A DNA stretch of 64,000 nucleotides from Pedobacter sandarakinus (GTDB taxonomy: Bacteria > Bacteroidota > Bacteroidia > Sphingobacteriales > Sphingobacteriaceae). Below, in pieces: positions 53,333 through 62,075 of this stretch (the first letter of the stretch is position 1; the number at the start of each line of letters is the position of its first letter). Position numbers and translations under genes: made by a program. The stretch spans positions 372,001 through 436,000 of the forward strand of contig NZ_JAPIVG010000001.1 of assembly GCF_026240095.1 (NCBI RefSeq). The letters run 5' to 3'. The notes under the pieces were generated by a model. The model did no database searches. It was not told the origin of the DNA and saw only the letters and a list, made by a program, of their open reading frames with translations.

Positions 53333-53340
53333 TAGTTTTG
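53333..53340 (+). promoter_or_regulatory. -7 element TAGTTTTG of the APC permease gene
   Basis: TAGTTTTG matches TAnnTTTG and lies 21 bp before the ATG at 53362. It shares the 247-bp gap with the divergent padR promoter. Confidence 0.5.
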
Positions 53341-53361
53341 TAATCATCTTAACTTATTTTC

Positions 53362-54801
53362 ATGAAAAAGTCTATTGCTAGTATTGTTGCAGAAGCAAAC
53401 GAAACCGGCGAAGGAACGCTAAAAAGAACACTCGGTCCCATTAACCTGATCTTGATTGGCGTTGGTTTAACACTTGGAGCAGGATTATTTTCGATTACGG
53501 GCCTTGCTGCTGCCAACCATTCTGGTCCGGCGGTTACACTTTCATTTGTTATTGCTGCCATAGGCTGTGGCTTTGCCGCTCTTTGCTATGCGGAGTTTGC
53601 TTCAATGATACCTGTGGCCGGTAGTGCTTATACTTATTCTTATGCCACGATGGGCGAGCTTTTTGCATGGATTATCGGTTGGGATTTGGTACTCGAATAT
53701 TCAGTAGGCTGTGCAACAGTGGCCATTAGCTGGTCGCAGTATTTAACTAAATTTCTGTCTAGTCTAGGCATCTATTTACCACCTCAACTAACACTATCAC
53801 CATTTGAAACTGCTAAACTTGCAAACGGCGAAACCGTAAATGGAATAATCAATATTCCCGCTGCTTTAGTTGTGGTATTAATGACTGCAGTCTTAATCCG
53901 TGGTACAAAGGGATCAGCCATTGTTAACGGCGTGATTGTTTTTTTGAAGGTTGGCGTTGTACTCGTATTTATTGCCTTAGGGTGGCAATATATCGATCCA
54001 TCCAATTATCATCCATACATCCCTGAAAATACGGGCACCTTTGGCCAGTTTGGCTGGAGCGGTGTGTTAAGGGGTGCCGGCTTGGTATTTTTTGTTTTTA
54101 TTGGCTTTGATGCTGTGGCAGCTTCTGCACAAGAAACTAAAAATCCTGCCAGGGATTTGCCAATCGGAATTATCGGCTCTTTATTGGTTTGTACCGTCTT
54201 GTTTGGTTTATTCGGACATGTAATGACGGGCTTAGCGAATTACAAAGACTTTGCAAATAGCGGTGCACCTGTGGCTATCGCCATCGAAAAAACACCTTAC
54301 GGATGGCTCAGTCAAGCCATTATTCTTGCGATCTTAATTGGCTACACTTCGGTAATATTAATAGATTTAATGGCACAGTCTCGAATGTTTTACTCCATAA
54401 GTAAGGATGGATTGCTACCAACAATGTTTTCTGATGTACATGCTAAATTCCAGACCCCATGGAAATCAAACATCATCTTGTGCGTGTTCATTGGTCTTTT
54501 TGCAGCGTTTGTTCCGATGAATGTGGTGGGCGAAATGACCAGCATAGGCACTTTACTTGCCTTCCTAATGGTTTGTGTAGGCATTCTTATCTTAAGGAAG
54601 ACTAACCCAAATGCCAAAAGACCCTTTAAAGTTCCTTTTGTTCCATTGGTGCCCATACTTGGGATCTTTACCTGTATTGCTATGATGGTTTTCTTACCCT
54701 GGGAAACTTGGTTAAGGCTTATTGTATGGTTAGCAATTGGCTTAGCGATTTATTTCTGGTATGGAAAAAAACACAGTAGATTGAGAAACGGTAAATTGTA
54801 A
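53362..54801 (+). CDS. APC-superfamily amino acid permease
   Basis: A 479-residue inner-membrane transporter with twelve predicted helices. The TM1 motif GVGLTLGAGLFSITGLAAAN, the TM6-like VFFVFIGFDAVAASAQETKN and NPARDLPIGI are characteristic of the APC family (cationic amino acid/YfnA-like branch). It imports or exchanges amino acids driven by protons or sodium; the substrate is not predictable from sequence. It stands alone, divergent from padR. Confidence 0.93.
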   Translation: MKKSIASIVAEANETGEGTLKRTLGPINLILIGVGLTLGAGLFSITGLAAANHSGPAVTLSFVIAAIGCGFAALCYAEFASMIPVAGSAYTYSYATMGELFAWIIGWDLVLEYSVGCATVAISWSQYLTKFLSSLGIYLPPQLTLSPFETAKLANGETVNGIINIPAALVVVLMTAVLIRGTKGSAIVNGVIVFLKVGVVLVFIALGWQYIDPSNYHPYIPENTGTFGQFGWSGVLRGAGLVFFVFIGFDAVAASAQETKNPARDLPIGIIGSLLVCTVLFGLFGHVMTGLANYKDFANSGAPVAIAIEKTPYGWLSQAIILAILIGYTSVILIDLMAQSRMFYSISKDGLLPTMFSDVHAKFQTPWKSNIILCVFIGLFAAFVPMNVVGEMTSIGTLLAFLMVCVGILILRKTNPNAKRPFKVPFVPLVPILGIFTCIAMMVFLPWETWLRLIVWLAIGLAIYFWYGKKHSRLRNGKL

Positions 54802-54982
54802 TTGGTTAAAAATAAATAGTTAAGAGCAAAAAATGTTAAGCCATAATCCGAGATTTACGTAGTTATACCCAAATTACCACGCAGGTTGAGAATAAATGTT
54901 TAAGTTATCCACAAACTAGCGCTTACGAATGTTTTTGGCTTGTGATTTGTTTTCAGTTTAATACCCTATAAAAACTTTTTTT

Positions 54983-55147
54983 ATGCTTATTAAATTAGAC
55001 ACATCGATATTTAGACTTGCGAGAGCAAAGGCAGAAACTAAACCAACAATTGCTAAACCTTTAACAAGAGCACAATGGATTAATGCAGATAGAATTGTAA
55101 TTGCCATGATGTTCCTTGCGACTATAATAGGCGCAATTTTATTTTAG
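54983..55147 (+). CDS. 54-residue membrane protein of unknown function
   Basis: ATG 54983 to TAG 55147 encodes a basic N-terminal part (MLIKLDTSIFRLARAKAE) with TRAQWINADR, then one C-terminal helix (IVIAMMFLATIIGAILF). The tail-anchor-like layout, a clean start and no competing frame support it. I recognise no family. It lies between the APC permease gene and the oxidoreductase gene (convergent). Confidence 0.55.
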   Translation: MLIKLDTSIFRLARAKAETKPTIAKPLTRAQWINADRIVIAMMFLATIIGAILF

Positions 55148-55161
55148 ATTTAAATGTTCTA

Positions 55162-56064
55162 TCAAAAGTCTTCTTCGATCAATGCTTTATTGATCATTAC
55201 TGCAGCCATGGTACCAGCTGATACAGCTACAGATACCGTACGCATCAGCGTGGTGCAATCTCCTGCCGCATAAACGCCAGCAACATTGGTTTGCTGAAGC
55301 TCATTTACTTTTATTGTTTTCAAATCGGTATACTCAACTGCTAGCTGCTGACTGAAATCCAAGTGTTGCTTCACATCGCATCTGGCATAAACAGCTTTTA
55401 GGTTTATAAATGCACCATTTTTAAACATGACACCACTTAAGACACCATTTTCGTGAATAAACTCAGAAACTTCTTCTTCGATGATGTCTATAGACTTCGA
55501 CCGTAACTTGTTAGTTTGCTCAACGCTTAGCTGAGATTTTCCATTTGTCAGCACTGATAATTCCTTATTCCAGTGATTTAAATTCTTAGCCATCTCAAAA
55601 GCATGGTCTCCATTCATCAATAAACCGATTTTTTCGCCACTTACCTCATACCCGTGGCAGTATGGACAATGGATTACAGATATTCCCCAACAAGATTCAA
55701 AGCCCATGATGTCAGGAAAAACATCTTTTAAACCAGTTGCAAGTAAGATTTTTCTTGAAGTATACACATGCTGAGCGGTAATAACTTCGAAGCCTAGATC
55801 TATCTTTTCTATAATCAAAACTCGTTCGTTACTGAGGCTAATTGTTGGATAATTGAGCACTTCAGATTTAGCAATAGTAGATATTTCACTTGGTTTTTGG
55901 CCATCGTGTGTTAAAAAATTATGCGAATATGGCGTTTGCCGATTGCAGGGTTTACCTTCATCTAAAATTAATGTTTTGCGTTTGGCCCTACCTAATGCTA
56001 ATGCACCCGAAAGCCCGGCATAACTTCCTCCGATGATAATTACTTCAAATTGTTGATGATCCAT
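55162..56064 (-). CDS. Thioredoxin reductase-like FAD/NAD(P)H oxidoreductase
   Basis: A 300-residue flavoprotein from ATG 56064. The FAD motif is EVIIIGGSYAGLSGALALGRA; the redox motif HCPYCHGYE holds a CxxC pair; the C-terminal AGVYAAGDCTTL binds FAD. The NAD(P) motif is atypical (GEKIGLLMNGDHAFEMA instead of GxGxxA). It probably reduces a thiol protein or small disulfide with NAD(P)H. It is the last of a UbiA-like, methyltransferase, oxidoreductase group but has CATCTTTG six bases before the ATG, so it may have its own promoter. Confidence 0.9.
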   Translation of the reverse strand: MDHQQFEVIIIGGSYAGLSGALALGRAKRKTLILDEGKPCNRQTPYSHNFLTHDGQKPSEISTIAKSEVLNYPTISLSNERVLIIEKIDLGFEVITAQHVYTSRKILLATGLKDVFPDIMGFESCWGISVIHCPYCHGYEVSGEKIGLLMNGDHAFEMAKNLNHWNKELSVLTNGKSQLSVEQTNKLRSKSIDIIEEEVSEFIHENGVLSGVMFKNGAFINLKAVYARCDVKQHLDFSQQLAVEYTDLKTIKVNELQQTNVAGVYAAGDCTTLMRTVSVAVSAGTMAAVMINKALIEEDF

Positions 56065-56126
56065 TATTAACAAAGATGCAAAAGTAAAATTACAAATGCA
56101 ACAATGTTGCCTTAAAGATTAGGTAT

Positions 56127-56750
56127 TTATTTTAGGTATACAATTGCTTTGATAAACCTGCCAAAATAAAAACTTACTGCTATTATCTTGTATTTGCAGT
56201 GATCAAAATAGACTTCTGTATCAACCAAAGTTTTCGTTTCCACATTACTAAGTATCCGAAAGAACTGGTACATCAACTTCAAAAATACCTGCTTCCACCA
56301 AATAGATCCATGTTTTAAAGTGAAATCGACCATGAGCCATACCCCTTGGTTTATCAGCAGCAGATTAAGCTTTTTAAAAACCATCTCGGCAGTTTGAGTT
56401 GAGAAATTATCAAATAAAAAAGGAGTTAAAATGGCATCAAAACGGCAATTGCTTTCAAAGTTTTCAATGCTGTCGCGATAAAAAGTAACTTCATTATCAT
56501 GGGTATTTCTTTTCATCGAAAGCAATATCATCTTGGCTGATACTTCAACATAAGTGATATTTAAACCTGATGGATGAATCTTTGCAATTTCTTCTAATAT
56601 CCAACCCGTACCACCACCTACAATGAGTATATTTCCCCTCGTCGGAAGGTATTTCAGTTGATGGATCTGGGCATTTACCTGGGCACGACCAAATACCATC
56701 CTGCTTAGGAAGTCGTAACTGTTAGCTATTTTATCATAGTTATTATTCAC
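56127..56750 (-). CDS. Class I SAM-dependent methyltransferase
   Basis: About 207 residues from GTG 56750 (MNNNYDKIANSYDFLSRMVF, a usual start for this family; TTG 56777 is the only longer option). The SAM motif is ILIVGGGTGWILEEIA, with an acidic YVEVSAKM motif II; YRDSIENFE precedes the substrate region. Two hydrophobic stretches near the C-terminus suggest a membrane-linked substrate. It follows the UbiA-like gene by about 60 bp, so methylation of a prenylated or lipid product is plausible (inference). Confidence 0.85.
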   Translation of the reverse strand: MNNNYDKIANSYDFLSRMVFGRAQVNAQIHQLKYLPTRGNILIVGGGTGWILEEIAKIHPSGLNITYVEVSAKMILLSMKRNTHDNEVTFYRDSIENFESNCRFDAILTPFLFDNFSTQTAEMVFKKLNLLLINQGVWLMVDFTLKHGSIWWKQVFLKLMYQFFRILSNVETKTLVDTEVYFDHCKYKIIAVSFYFGRFIKAIVYLK

Positions 56751-56809
56751 ATTTAATACCCGTTTTAACTTATGCAATAATCCGGAGAGGTATTATATCT
56801 AGTTTAGGC

Positions 56810-57721
56810 TTACCTAACAAACTGCATCCCTAAAATTCCACACAAGGCTTTAAATAAAATTAACCCATCTATTACCATTAAATAATACAAGATGTTTTTC
56901 CGTTTGTGCATGGTGTACGCAACGTAGATCGTTAGGAGAAACGGAAGTACATTGCACAAAACCTGTGGCCAGGCAAAGTCCTTATAATCAGCAAAAATCC
57001 CAAGAGAAAGTAATCCAACTATTAATAATGGAATAAGAATGTTGAATATTGTTTTGCGTAATCCATAACGAACAACGAAAGTCCTCAAATGCTTATTCGC
57101 ATCTGTTGGATAATCTTTGATATCGAAAATGATAGCATTAACCGTACAAAACATCCAATTTTTAATAAAAAGCCAGGTCCACATTACCGAATCGTGGTAG
57201 CCAATTCCTGTTTCTATTTTCAGCATAATTAACGGTAAAACATTAGCGCAACACGCCCATACAAAACCAATAACAAAGGCCTTTAACCAACCTGTATTCC
57301 GAAGGTTAAAACTTAAAAAAGATTTTGGTAATAACCCGTAATACAGCACGCCGGCTATTATGATTATTGCGATTGCAGACCAGTAACTTATTGGAAGTTT
57401 TAAAAAATTGACGAAGTTTTGAAAAAGCAAGTTCAAAGACAAGATAAGGCATAGAACGAAAAGAATTCCCTGGCTCCAGTTAATAAACATTCTGTGCTTA
57501 AAGTACCATTGATTACGTGGGTTAGTAACAGTTGGGTTTGTGGAAACGTTGTGGTATGCGTGTGTGTAATAAATGGTTGGCGCTAAAAAAAGAAGCAGAT
57601 AGTAATTAATAGAATTGAATGGAAGCCGAAGTTGCAATGTAGCTTCGATGGTTAAGGCTACAGCGAGAATGCCTACAAAGTAGTTTCCAAAAAAAACAAA
57701 GCGTATTAATTTATTAACCAT
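56810..57721 (-). CDS. UbiA-like prenyltransferase family membrane protein
   Basis: A 303-residue protein with about eight membrane helices. The second aspartate motif of UbiA enzymes is present (DIKDYPTDANKHLRTF), which binds Mg2+-diphosphate. The first aspartate motif (usually NxxxDxxxD) is not readable; the region has YYTHAYHN instead. It may transfer or modify a prenyl group on an aromatic or lipid acceptor, or be a divergent member with lost activity. It starts the UbiA, methyltransferase and oxidoreductase run on minus and diverges from the cupin gene. Confidence 0.75.
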   Translation of the reverse strand: MVNKLIRFVFFGNYFVGILAVALTIEATLQLRLPFNSINYYLLLFLAPTIYYTHAYHNVSTNPTVTNPRNQWYFKHRMFINWSQGILFVLCLILSLNLLFQNFVNFLKLPISYWSAIAIIIIAGVLYYGLLPKSFLSFNLRNTGWLKAFVIGFVWACCANVLPLIMLKIETGIGYHDSVMWTWLFIKNWMFCTVNAIIFDIKDYPTDANKHLRTFVVRYGLRKTIFNILIPLLIVGLLSLGIFADYKDFAWPQVLCNVLPFLLTIYVAYTMHKRKNILYYLMVIDGLILFKALCGILGMQFVR

Positions 57722-57820
57722 TCTAAAATATAACTATTTGCAATTTCGAATTAAATATCCAAAAAAGACAGCATAATTAATTTGAAACAACTAAACCCGC
57801 TAAACGTTAGATATAAAACG

Positions 57821-58321
57821 ATGGAAATGGAAAATCTTATAAGCATAGTTGAGGAAAATAGTGGTAATAGTATGTCTGTTGTGGGCGATACCTATAAAAT
57901 TATCATTTCTGGAGAGCAAACCAACGGAGAATACGCCGTTATAGATATGTTGGTACCATCTTTTAGTGGTCCGGGGCCACATGCACATCCAAACATACAG
58001 GAGGCATTTTACATTTTAGATGGAGAAATCGAATTTACAACTGAGCAGGGCAAGCAAACTGCAAAAAAAGGAACTTTTGTAAATATTCCAAAGGGAGGAA
58101 TCGTTCATCAGTTTAAAAACCTTAAGAAAAATCTGGCCCATATGCTTTGTATTGTTACACCTGCCGGCATGGAAAAAATGTTTGAATAGATAGGAACGCC
58201 AGTTGAAGCGAATACTTTTTTACCTGCACCGGAAATGAACCAGGACACGATGGCAAAGTTCGAAAAAATAGCAACGAAGTATGGTCAAAGGTTATACCCT
58301 ACAGACTATTTCAAAAAATAA
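57821..58321 (+). pseudogene. Cupin-domain gene interrupted by an in-frame amber codon
   Basis: ATG 57821 opens a cupin domain with H54/H56 (GPHAHPN), E61 and H96 (IVHQF), a metal-binding beta-barrel of about 120 residues. TAG at 58187-58189 stops it after '...GMEKMFE'. The same frame then stays open for 43 codons (IGTPVEANTFLPAPEMNQ ... YGQRLYPTDYFKK) to TAA at 58319-58321. That tail reads like the natural C-terminus of cupins of this type ('IGTPVEANT', 'YGQRLYP'). Whether the short 122-residue product still works, or TAG is a sequencing error, cannot be decided here. Confidence 0.75.
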
Positions 58322-58349
58322 AAAAGCCTTTCAGATTTCTGAAAGGCTT
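58321..58349 (-). terminator. Intrinsic terminator of the tRNA-Val pair
   Basis: AAGCCTTTCAG (58324-58334) and CTGAAAGGCTT (58339-58349) form a perfect 11-bp stem with a 4-nt loop. On minus it is followed by TTTTTTATTTTTTG. It lies just downstream of the two tRNA genes. Confidence 0.9.
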
Positions 58350-58354
58350 CATGG

Positions 58355-58429
58355 TGGGAAATGAGGGGTTCGAACCCCCGACCCCCTCGGTGTAAACGAG
58401 GTGCTCTGAACCAGCTGAGCTAATTTCCC
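58355..58429 (-). tRNA. tRNA-Val (anticodon UAC), copy 1
   Basis: On minus the gene begins GGGAAATTAGCTCAGCTGG and pairs with ATTTCCC at the 3' end. The anticodon arm is CCTCG-TTTACAC-CGAGG (anticodon TAC) and the T-arm holds GGTTCGAACC. CCA happens to follow the discriminator A (58354-58352). It is identical to copy 2. Confidence 0.97.
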
Positions 58430-58473
58430 CTATTGGGTGTTTGTAAAAACCTTCCTAATCCAAGAAAGTTATG

Positions 58474-58548
58474 TGGGAAATGAGGGGTTCGAACCCCCGA
58501 CCCCCTCGGTGTAAACGAGGTGCTCTGAACCAGCTGAGCTAATTTCCC
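58474..58548 (-). tRNA. tRNA-Val (anticodon UAC), copy 2
   Basis: The body is identical to copy 1, 44 bp away on the same strand, so the two are transcribed together. After the discriminator the template reads CAT, so CCA must be added enzymatically. Confidence 0.97.
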
Positions 58549-58611
58549 TTTCCTTTTGGGAATGCAAATATAGCGCTATAATATTGTTTCGCAAATCTTT
58601 TTTATTTTTTT

Positions 58612-59337
58612 TCAACCTAGCAAGGTTTCTAAAATTTTATGCGATTGTACTTCTCCAAATGAGGCTGTATGTAAGGTATAGAAAACCAATATTTTATCAA
58701 GAAGAAATCGCCTTTTGCGATTGCTCATTTTGATTTCATAAATTTTTTCAAGCGAGGTTTCAAATAGCGAGATGAAACTTAACGCATCTTCACCTTCCAG
58801 GTAATGAGCATGTACAGGAACCCTCGAAACGAAAGCACCCTCATGTAAGTCGAAATAATTTTGATCGCCTCTACGCCTTCCGTTGGGCGAAAAACCTAAA
58901 AATCTGCTCAACTTTAAGAGAAAAGAAAGATGGAAGTTTGGATCTACATCCTCATTTTCATCAAACCAAGCGATTGCACTGAAAATATAATCGAACAGAC
59001 TCTCATCGGCAGATTGCTGTCTGATGCTTTTATAAAGCACTTCGTTTAAAAAAATAACAATGCTGGTTTTAAGTACATTGTAAGGAATGCTTTTAAACAC
59101 CGGTGTTTGCCTAATTTCTGAAACGCGTTGGATGGTGGTATTGGTCTTGTGATAAACCACCATATCTAACAAATGAAGTGATTGTAACATGTTCATTTTA
59201 ACCTTTGCCTTAGGCTTTTTGACACCATTAATAAGGTAAGATTGCATCCCGAATTTATCGGTAAGCACTTGTACCACCACACTGCTCTCGCTGTAATTCG
59301 TTGTTTTTAAAACAATTCCCCTGACTTTGTGCAACAT
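58612..59337 (-). CDS. recO: DNA repair protein RecO
   Basis: RecO loads RecA on single-stranded DNA with RecR in the RecFOR pathway. The 241-residue protein begins MLHKVRGIVLKTTNYSESSV (OB-fold) and continues 'GMQSYLINGVKKPKAKVKM'; the helical C-terminal part has 'LGFSPNGRRRG', where the usual zinc-cluster cysteines are lacking. TACTTTTG at 59357-59364 on minus is a good -7 element, 20 bases upstream of the start. It is divergent from the MMPL transporter. Confidence 0.93.
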   Translation of the reverse strand: MLHKVRGIVLKTTNYSESSVVVQVLTDKFGMQSYLINGVKKPKAKVKMNMLQSLHLLDMVVYHKTNTTIQRVSEIRQTPVFKSIPYNVLKTSIVIFLNEVLYKSIRQQSADESLFDYIFSAIAWFDENEDVDPNFHLSFLLKLSRFLGFSPNGRRRGDQNYFDLHEGAFVSRVPVHAHYLEGEDALSFISLFETSLEKIYEIKMSNRKRRFLLDKILVFYTLHTASFGEVQSHKILETLLG

Positions 59338-59356
59338 GCGACGAAAACAATTTTTC

Positions 59357-59364
59357 CAAAAGTA
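59357..59364 (-). promoter_or_regulatory. -7 element TACTTTTG of recO
   Basis: An exact TAnnTTTG on minus, 19 bp upstream of the recO ATG (59337). The -33 is not clear. Confidence 0.5.
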
Positions 59365-59419
59365 TGTTATTTGTGCAAATTTAATTGCGCAAAAAGTAAA
59401 TCAGATTTGTAAATAAGAT

Positions 59420-59427
59420 TAGTTTTG
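59420..59427 (+). promoter_or_regulatory. -7 element TAGTTTTG of the MMPL transporter gene
   Basis: An exact TAnnTTTG on plus, 31 bp upstream of the ATG at 59459. It shares the gap with the recO promoter. Confidence 0.5.
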
Positions 59428-59458
59428 CCCTTAACATATCATTTAAACTAGACTACAC

Positions 59459-61810
59459 ATGTGGGTAAAGCTATCGAGATTTATTCTTCAGAATCGTATC
59501 GCAATCATTTTATTCTTTATACTAGGCACCATATTTATGGCCTACCAAGCCAAAAATGTTAAGCTCTCTTATACAGGGAGCAAAATTCTGCCCGTTACTG
59601 ATAGCGCCTTTGTTAGATATAATAACTTCAAAAAAACCTTTGGTGAAGATGGAAGTGTTATGGTTGTCGGGATACAATCGCCAAACATTTTTAAAAAAGA
59701 CATTTATAATCAATGGGTTCAGTTATCAAACGAAATCCAACAACTTAAAGGCATTAAACAGGTTTTATCATCTGGAAGAATTTTCCAACTTGAGAAAGAT
59801 ACTGTTGATCAGAAATTTACATTAAAATCAATTCCTAATGGCTTGGTGAAATCTGATCCAGAGATGGATTCGATAAAGAACACCTTATTTAACACGCCAT
59901 TTTTTGAAGGTTTGGTGTACAATAAACAGAACGCCACGCTGATGGCCATTACTTTTGACACCAAAATATTAAATACCGCAGAACGGAATCCCATCCTCAA
60001 ACAGATCGAAGAAAAAGCAAGAGCCTTTGGTGAGAAAACCAAAATCCAGGTTCATATATCTGGGTTGCCATATATCCGTACGGCTGTTAGCAAGTTGGTT
60101 AGTAATGAATTTGTGCTTTTCCTGGGCCTTTCTATCTTAGTTTCGGCAGTAATTCTATTGTTCTTTTTTAGGAAATTTTATGCCGTATTCTTCCCTATTC
60201 TGGTTGTTGTTATGGGCGTAATCTGGAGTATCGGCACCTTAGTTTTATTTGGCTTCGAATTAACCATTCTTACTGGCTTAATACCGCCCCTTATTGTTAT
60301 AATTGGTATTCCTAATAGCATTTTGCTTTTAAACAAGTACCAAAACGAGCTTAGGAAAGATGGCGATAAACAGAGGGCACTAAGTTTAACTATAGAGCGT
60401 ATCGCAGTTACAACCCTAATAGCAAATATTACAGCAGCAATAGGATTTGGCGTGCTGTATTTCACCGGGAGCGAGTTGTTAATGCAATTTGGCAGTGTAG
60501 CGTCAATTAACGTAATGATTACCTGGTTAATGTGTTTATGTCTGATTCCAATCATCTTTAGTTATTTGCCGGCACCAAAACTTAAAGCCCAAACGCATAT
60601 CGAAGAAGGTTTTTTACATAAACTTTTGGTAAAAACTGATAACCTGGTGCAAGGCAAAAGCAGTGTAATTTATATTGCAACCGTAATTATTTCAATTATT
60701 GCTTTTATTGGCGTAATGAAAATAAATGTGAACGGATATGTTGTAGATGATTTGCCAAAAAGTTCGACCATTTTGACAGACTTGAAATTTTTTGAGAAAA
60801 ACTTTGAAGGGATTTTGCCTTTGGAAGTAAGTGTTGATACTAAAAAGAAGAATGGTGTATTTAACCTAACGAATCTAAAACGAATGGAAAAGATGGAAAA
60901 AATGATTTCCTCATATCCAGAATTTTCTAGATCGATTTCCGTAAATATGGGATTGAAATACGCTACACAGGCTTTCTACAACAATGATTCTACCTTCTTC
61001 CGTTTGCCAGATAACATGGAAAAGAATTTTATTTTAGCTTACATTGCTAGTGGAGGAAAAGGTAATGCTAGTTTACTAACCAATTTTGTGAGTAAGGGGA
61101 ATCAGAGTACACGGATTAGTTTTCAAATGGCTGATGTTGGATCTAAACGCCTAGATGCTATTATGGCTGAATTAAAACCCAGAATCGATAGCATTTTACC
61201 CCCAGAGAAATTTGATGTTGAGCTAACCGGAAGCAGTGTTATCTTTTCTAAAGGCACAGACTATATGCTGAAACATCTGTTCGAGAGTATTGGCTTAGCC
61301 ATTGTACTCATTTCCCTTTTGCGTTTGGCACAATTTAAAAGTTTAGGCATTATGTTTATTTCCCTATTACCGAATATTGTTCCGCTAATTATTACTGCTG
61401 GAATTATGGGATATTTTGGTATTTCGCTTAAACCATCTACCATTTTAATTTTTACAATTGCATTTGGTTTAGCATCAGATCAAACCATTTATTTCCTTAC
61501 CCGTTACCAGCAAGAGCTGAATCTAACCAATTTCTCGGTACCAAAAGTAATTACCGATACCATAACCGAAACTGGCGTAAGCATGACTCATATTGCTTTA
61601 ATTTTATTCTTTGGATTTGGAATATTTACTGCTAGTACTTTTGGTGGCACTGTAGTATTGGGCTTATTGCTATCGATAACTTTATTTGTGGCACTAATCT
61701 TCAATCTAACGCTATTGCCAGCATTGGTTTTGTGGTTAGATAAGAAGAAAGTAAGAACATTTGTTTCTGATGAGGAGACAGCCAAACACCTTGGCGAATT
61801 TGACCACTAG
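59459..61810 (+). CDS. RND-superfamily (MMPL-type) exporter
   Basis: A 783-residue inner-membrane transporter with the RND two-fold layout: TM1 near residues 13-30, a periplasmic loop, TM2-6 at about 215-370, a second TM near 400-420, another periplasmic loop, and TM8-12 at about 625-770. Motifs 'GLIPPLIVIIGIPNSILLLN' (about 275-295) and 'FGLASDQTIYFLTRYQ' (about 670-685, with the proton-relay Asp) mark the MMPL/SSD group, which moves lipids or hydrophobic compounds. The C-terminus is cytosolic and charged. It stands alone, divergent from recO; cargo unknown. Confidence 0.92.
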   Translation: MWVKLSRFILQNRIAIILFFILGTIFMAYQAKNVKLSYTGSKILPVTDSAFVRYNNFKKTFGEDGSVMVVGIQSPNIFKKDIYNQWVQLSNEIQQLKGIKQVLSSGRIFQLEKDTVDQKFTLKSIPNGLVKSDPEMDSIKNTLFNTPFFEGLVYNKQNATLMAITFDTKILNTAERNPILKQIEEKARAFGEKTKIQVHISGLPYIRTAVSKLVSNEFVLFLGLSILVSAVILLFFFRKFYAVFFPILVVVMGVIWSIGTLVLFGFELTILTGLIPPLIVIIGIPNSILLLNKYQNELRKDGDKQRALSLTIERIAVTTLIANITAAIGFGVLYFTGSELLMQFGSVASINVMITWLMCLCLIPIIFSYLPAPKLKAQTHIEEGFLHKLLVKTDNLVQGKSSVIYIATVIISIIAFIGVMKINVNGYVVDDLPKSSTILTDLKFFEKNFEGILPLEVSVDTKKKNGVFNLTNLKRMEKMEKMISSYPEFSRSISVNMGLKYATQAFYNNDSTFFRLPDNMEKNFILAYIASGGKGNASLLTNFVSKGNQSTRISFQMADVGSKRLDAIMAELKPRIDSILPPEKFDVELTGSSVIFSKGTDYMLKHLFESIGLAIVLISLLRLAQFKSLGIMFISLLPNIVPLIITAGIMGYFGISLKPSTILIFTIAFGLASDQTIYFLTRYQQELNLTNFSVPKVITDTITETGVSMTHIALILFFGFGIFTASTFGGTVVLGLLLSITLFVALIFNLTLLPALVLWLDKKKVRTFVSDEETAKHLGEFDH

Positions 61811-61913
61811 TTAAAGTAGCAAGTTGAAAACAAATTGGTTGCCATAGGACCTTAACTTAAGAAAAAGGAATGAAAAACCGCGTTCTAAGTATTTACAGGA
61901 CTTTATAAACCTG

Positions 61914-61969
61914 ATGGTAGCGAGCACGAGCGAAATTTTTTCTATGGAGCGAGTAAAGCGCACAGCAGG
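61914..61969. repeat. Degenerate copy of the family A repeat
   Basis: ATGGTAGCGAGC (61914 on) and AAGCGCACAGCAGG (to 61969) match the flanks of the family A hairpin at 20694, but the central stem has decayed. The surrounding 61811-62075 gap holds no gene. Confidence 0.4.
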
Positions 61970-62075
61970 ACTAACATTAAAATGGAAATAAGGCTTTGCT
62001 TTCCTATTATTTAAACAATGTTTAAACTACCTCTTGCACTTTGACGAAATTGATCGAGGATGAAGAAATAAAAAG

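Noticed and set aside
54905..54913. Perfect DnaA-box sequence TTATCCACA
   Set aside because: A single 9-mer is expected by chance about once in AT-rich DNA of this length; there is no cluster, no dnaA/dnaN and no unwinding element nearby.
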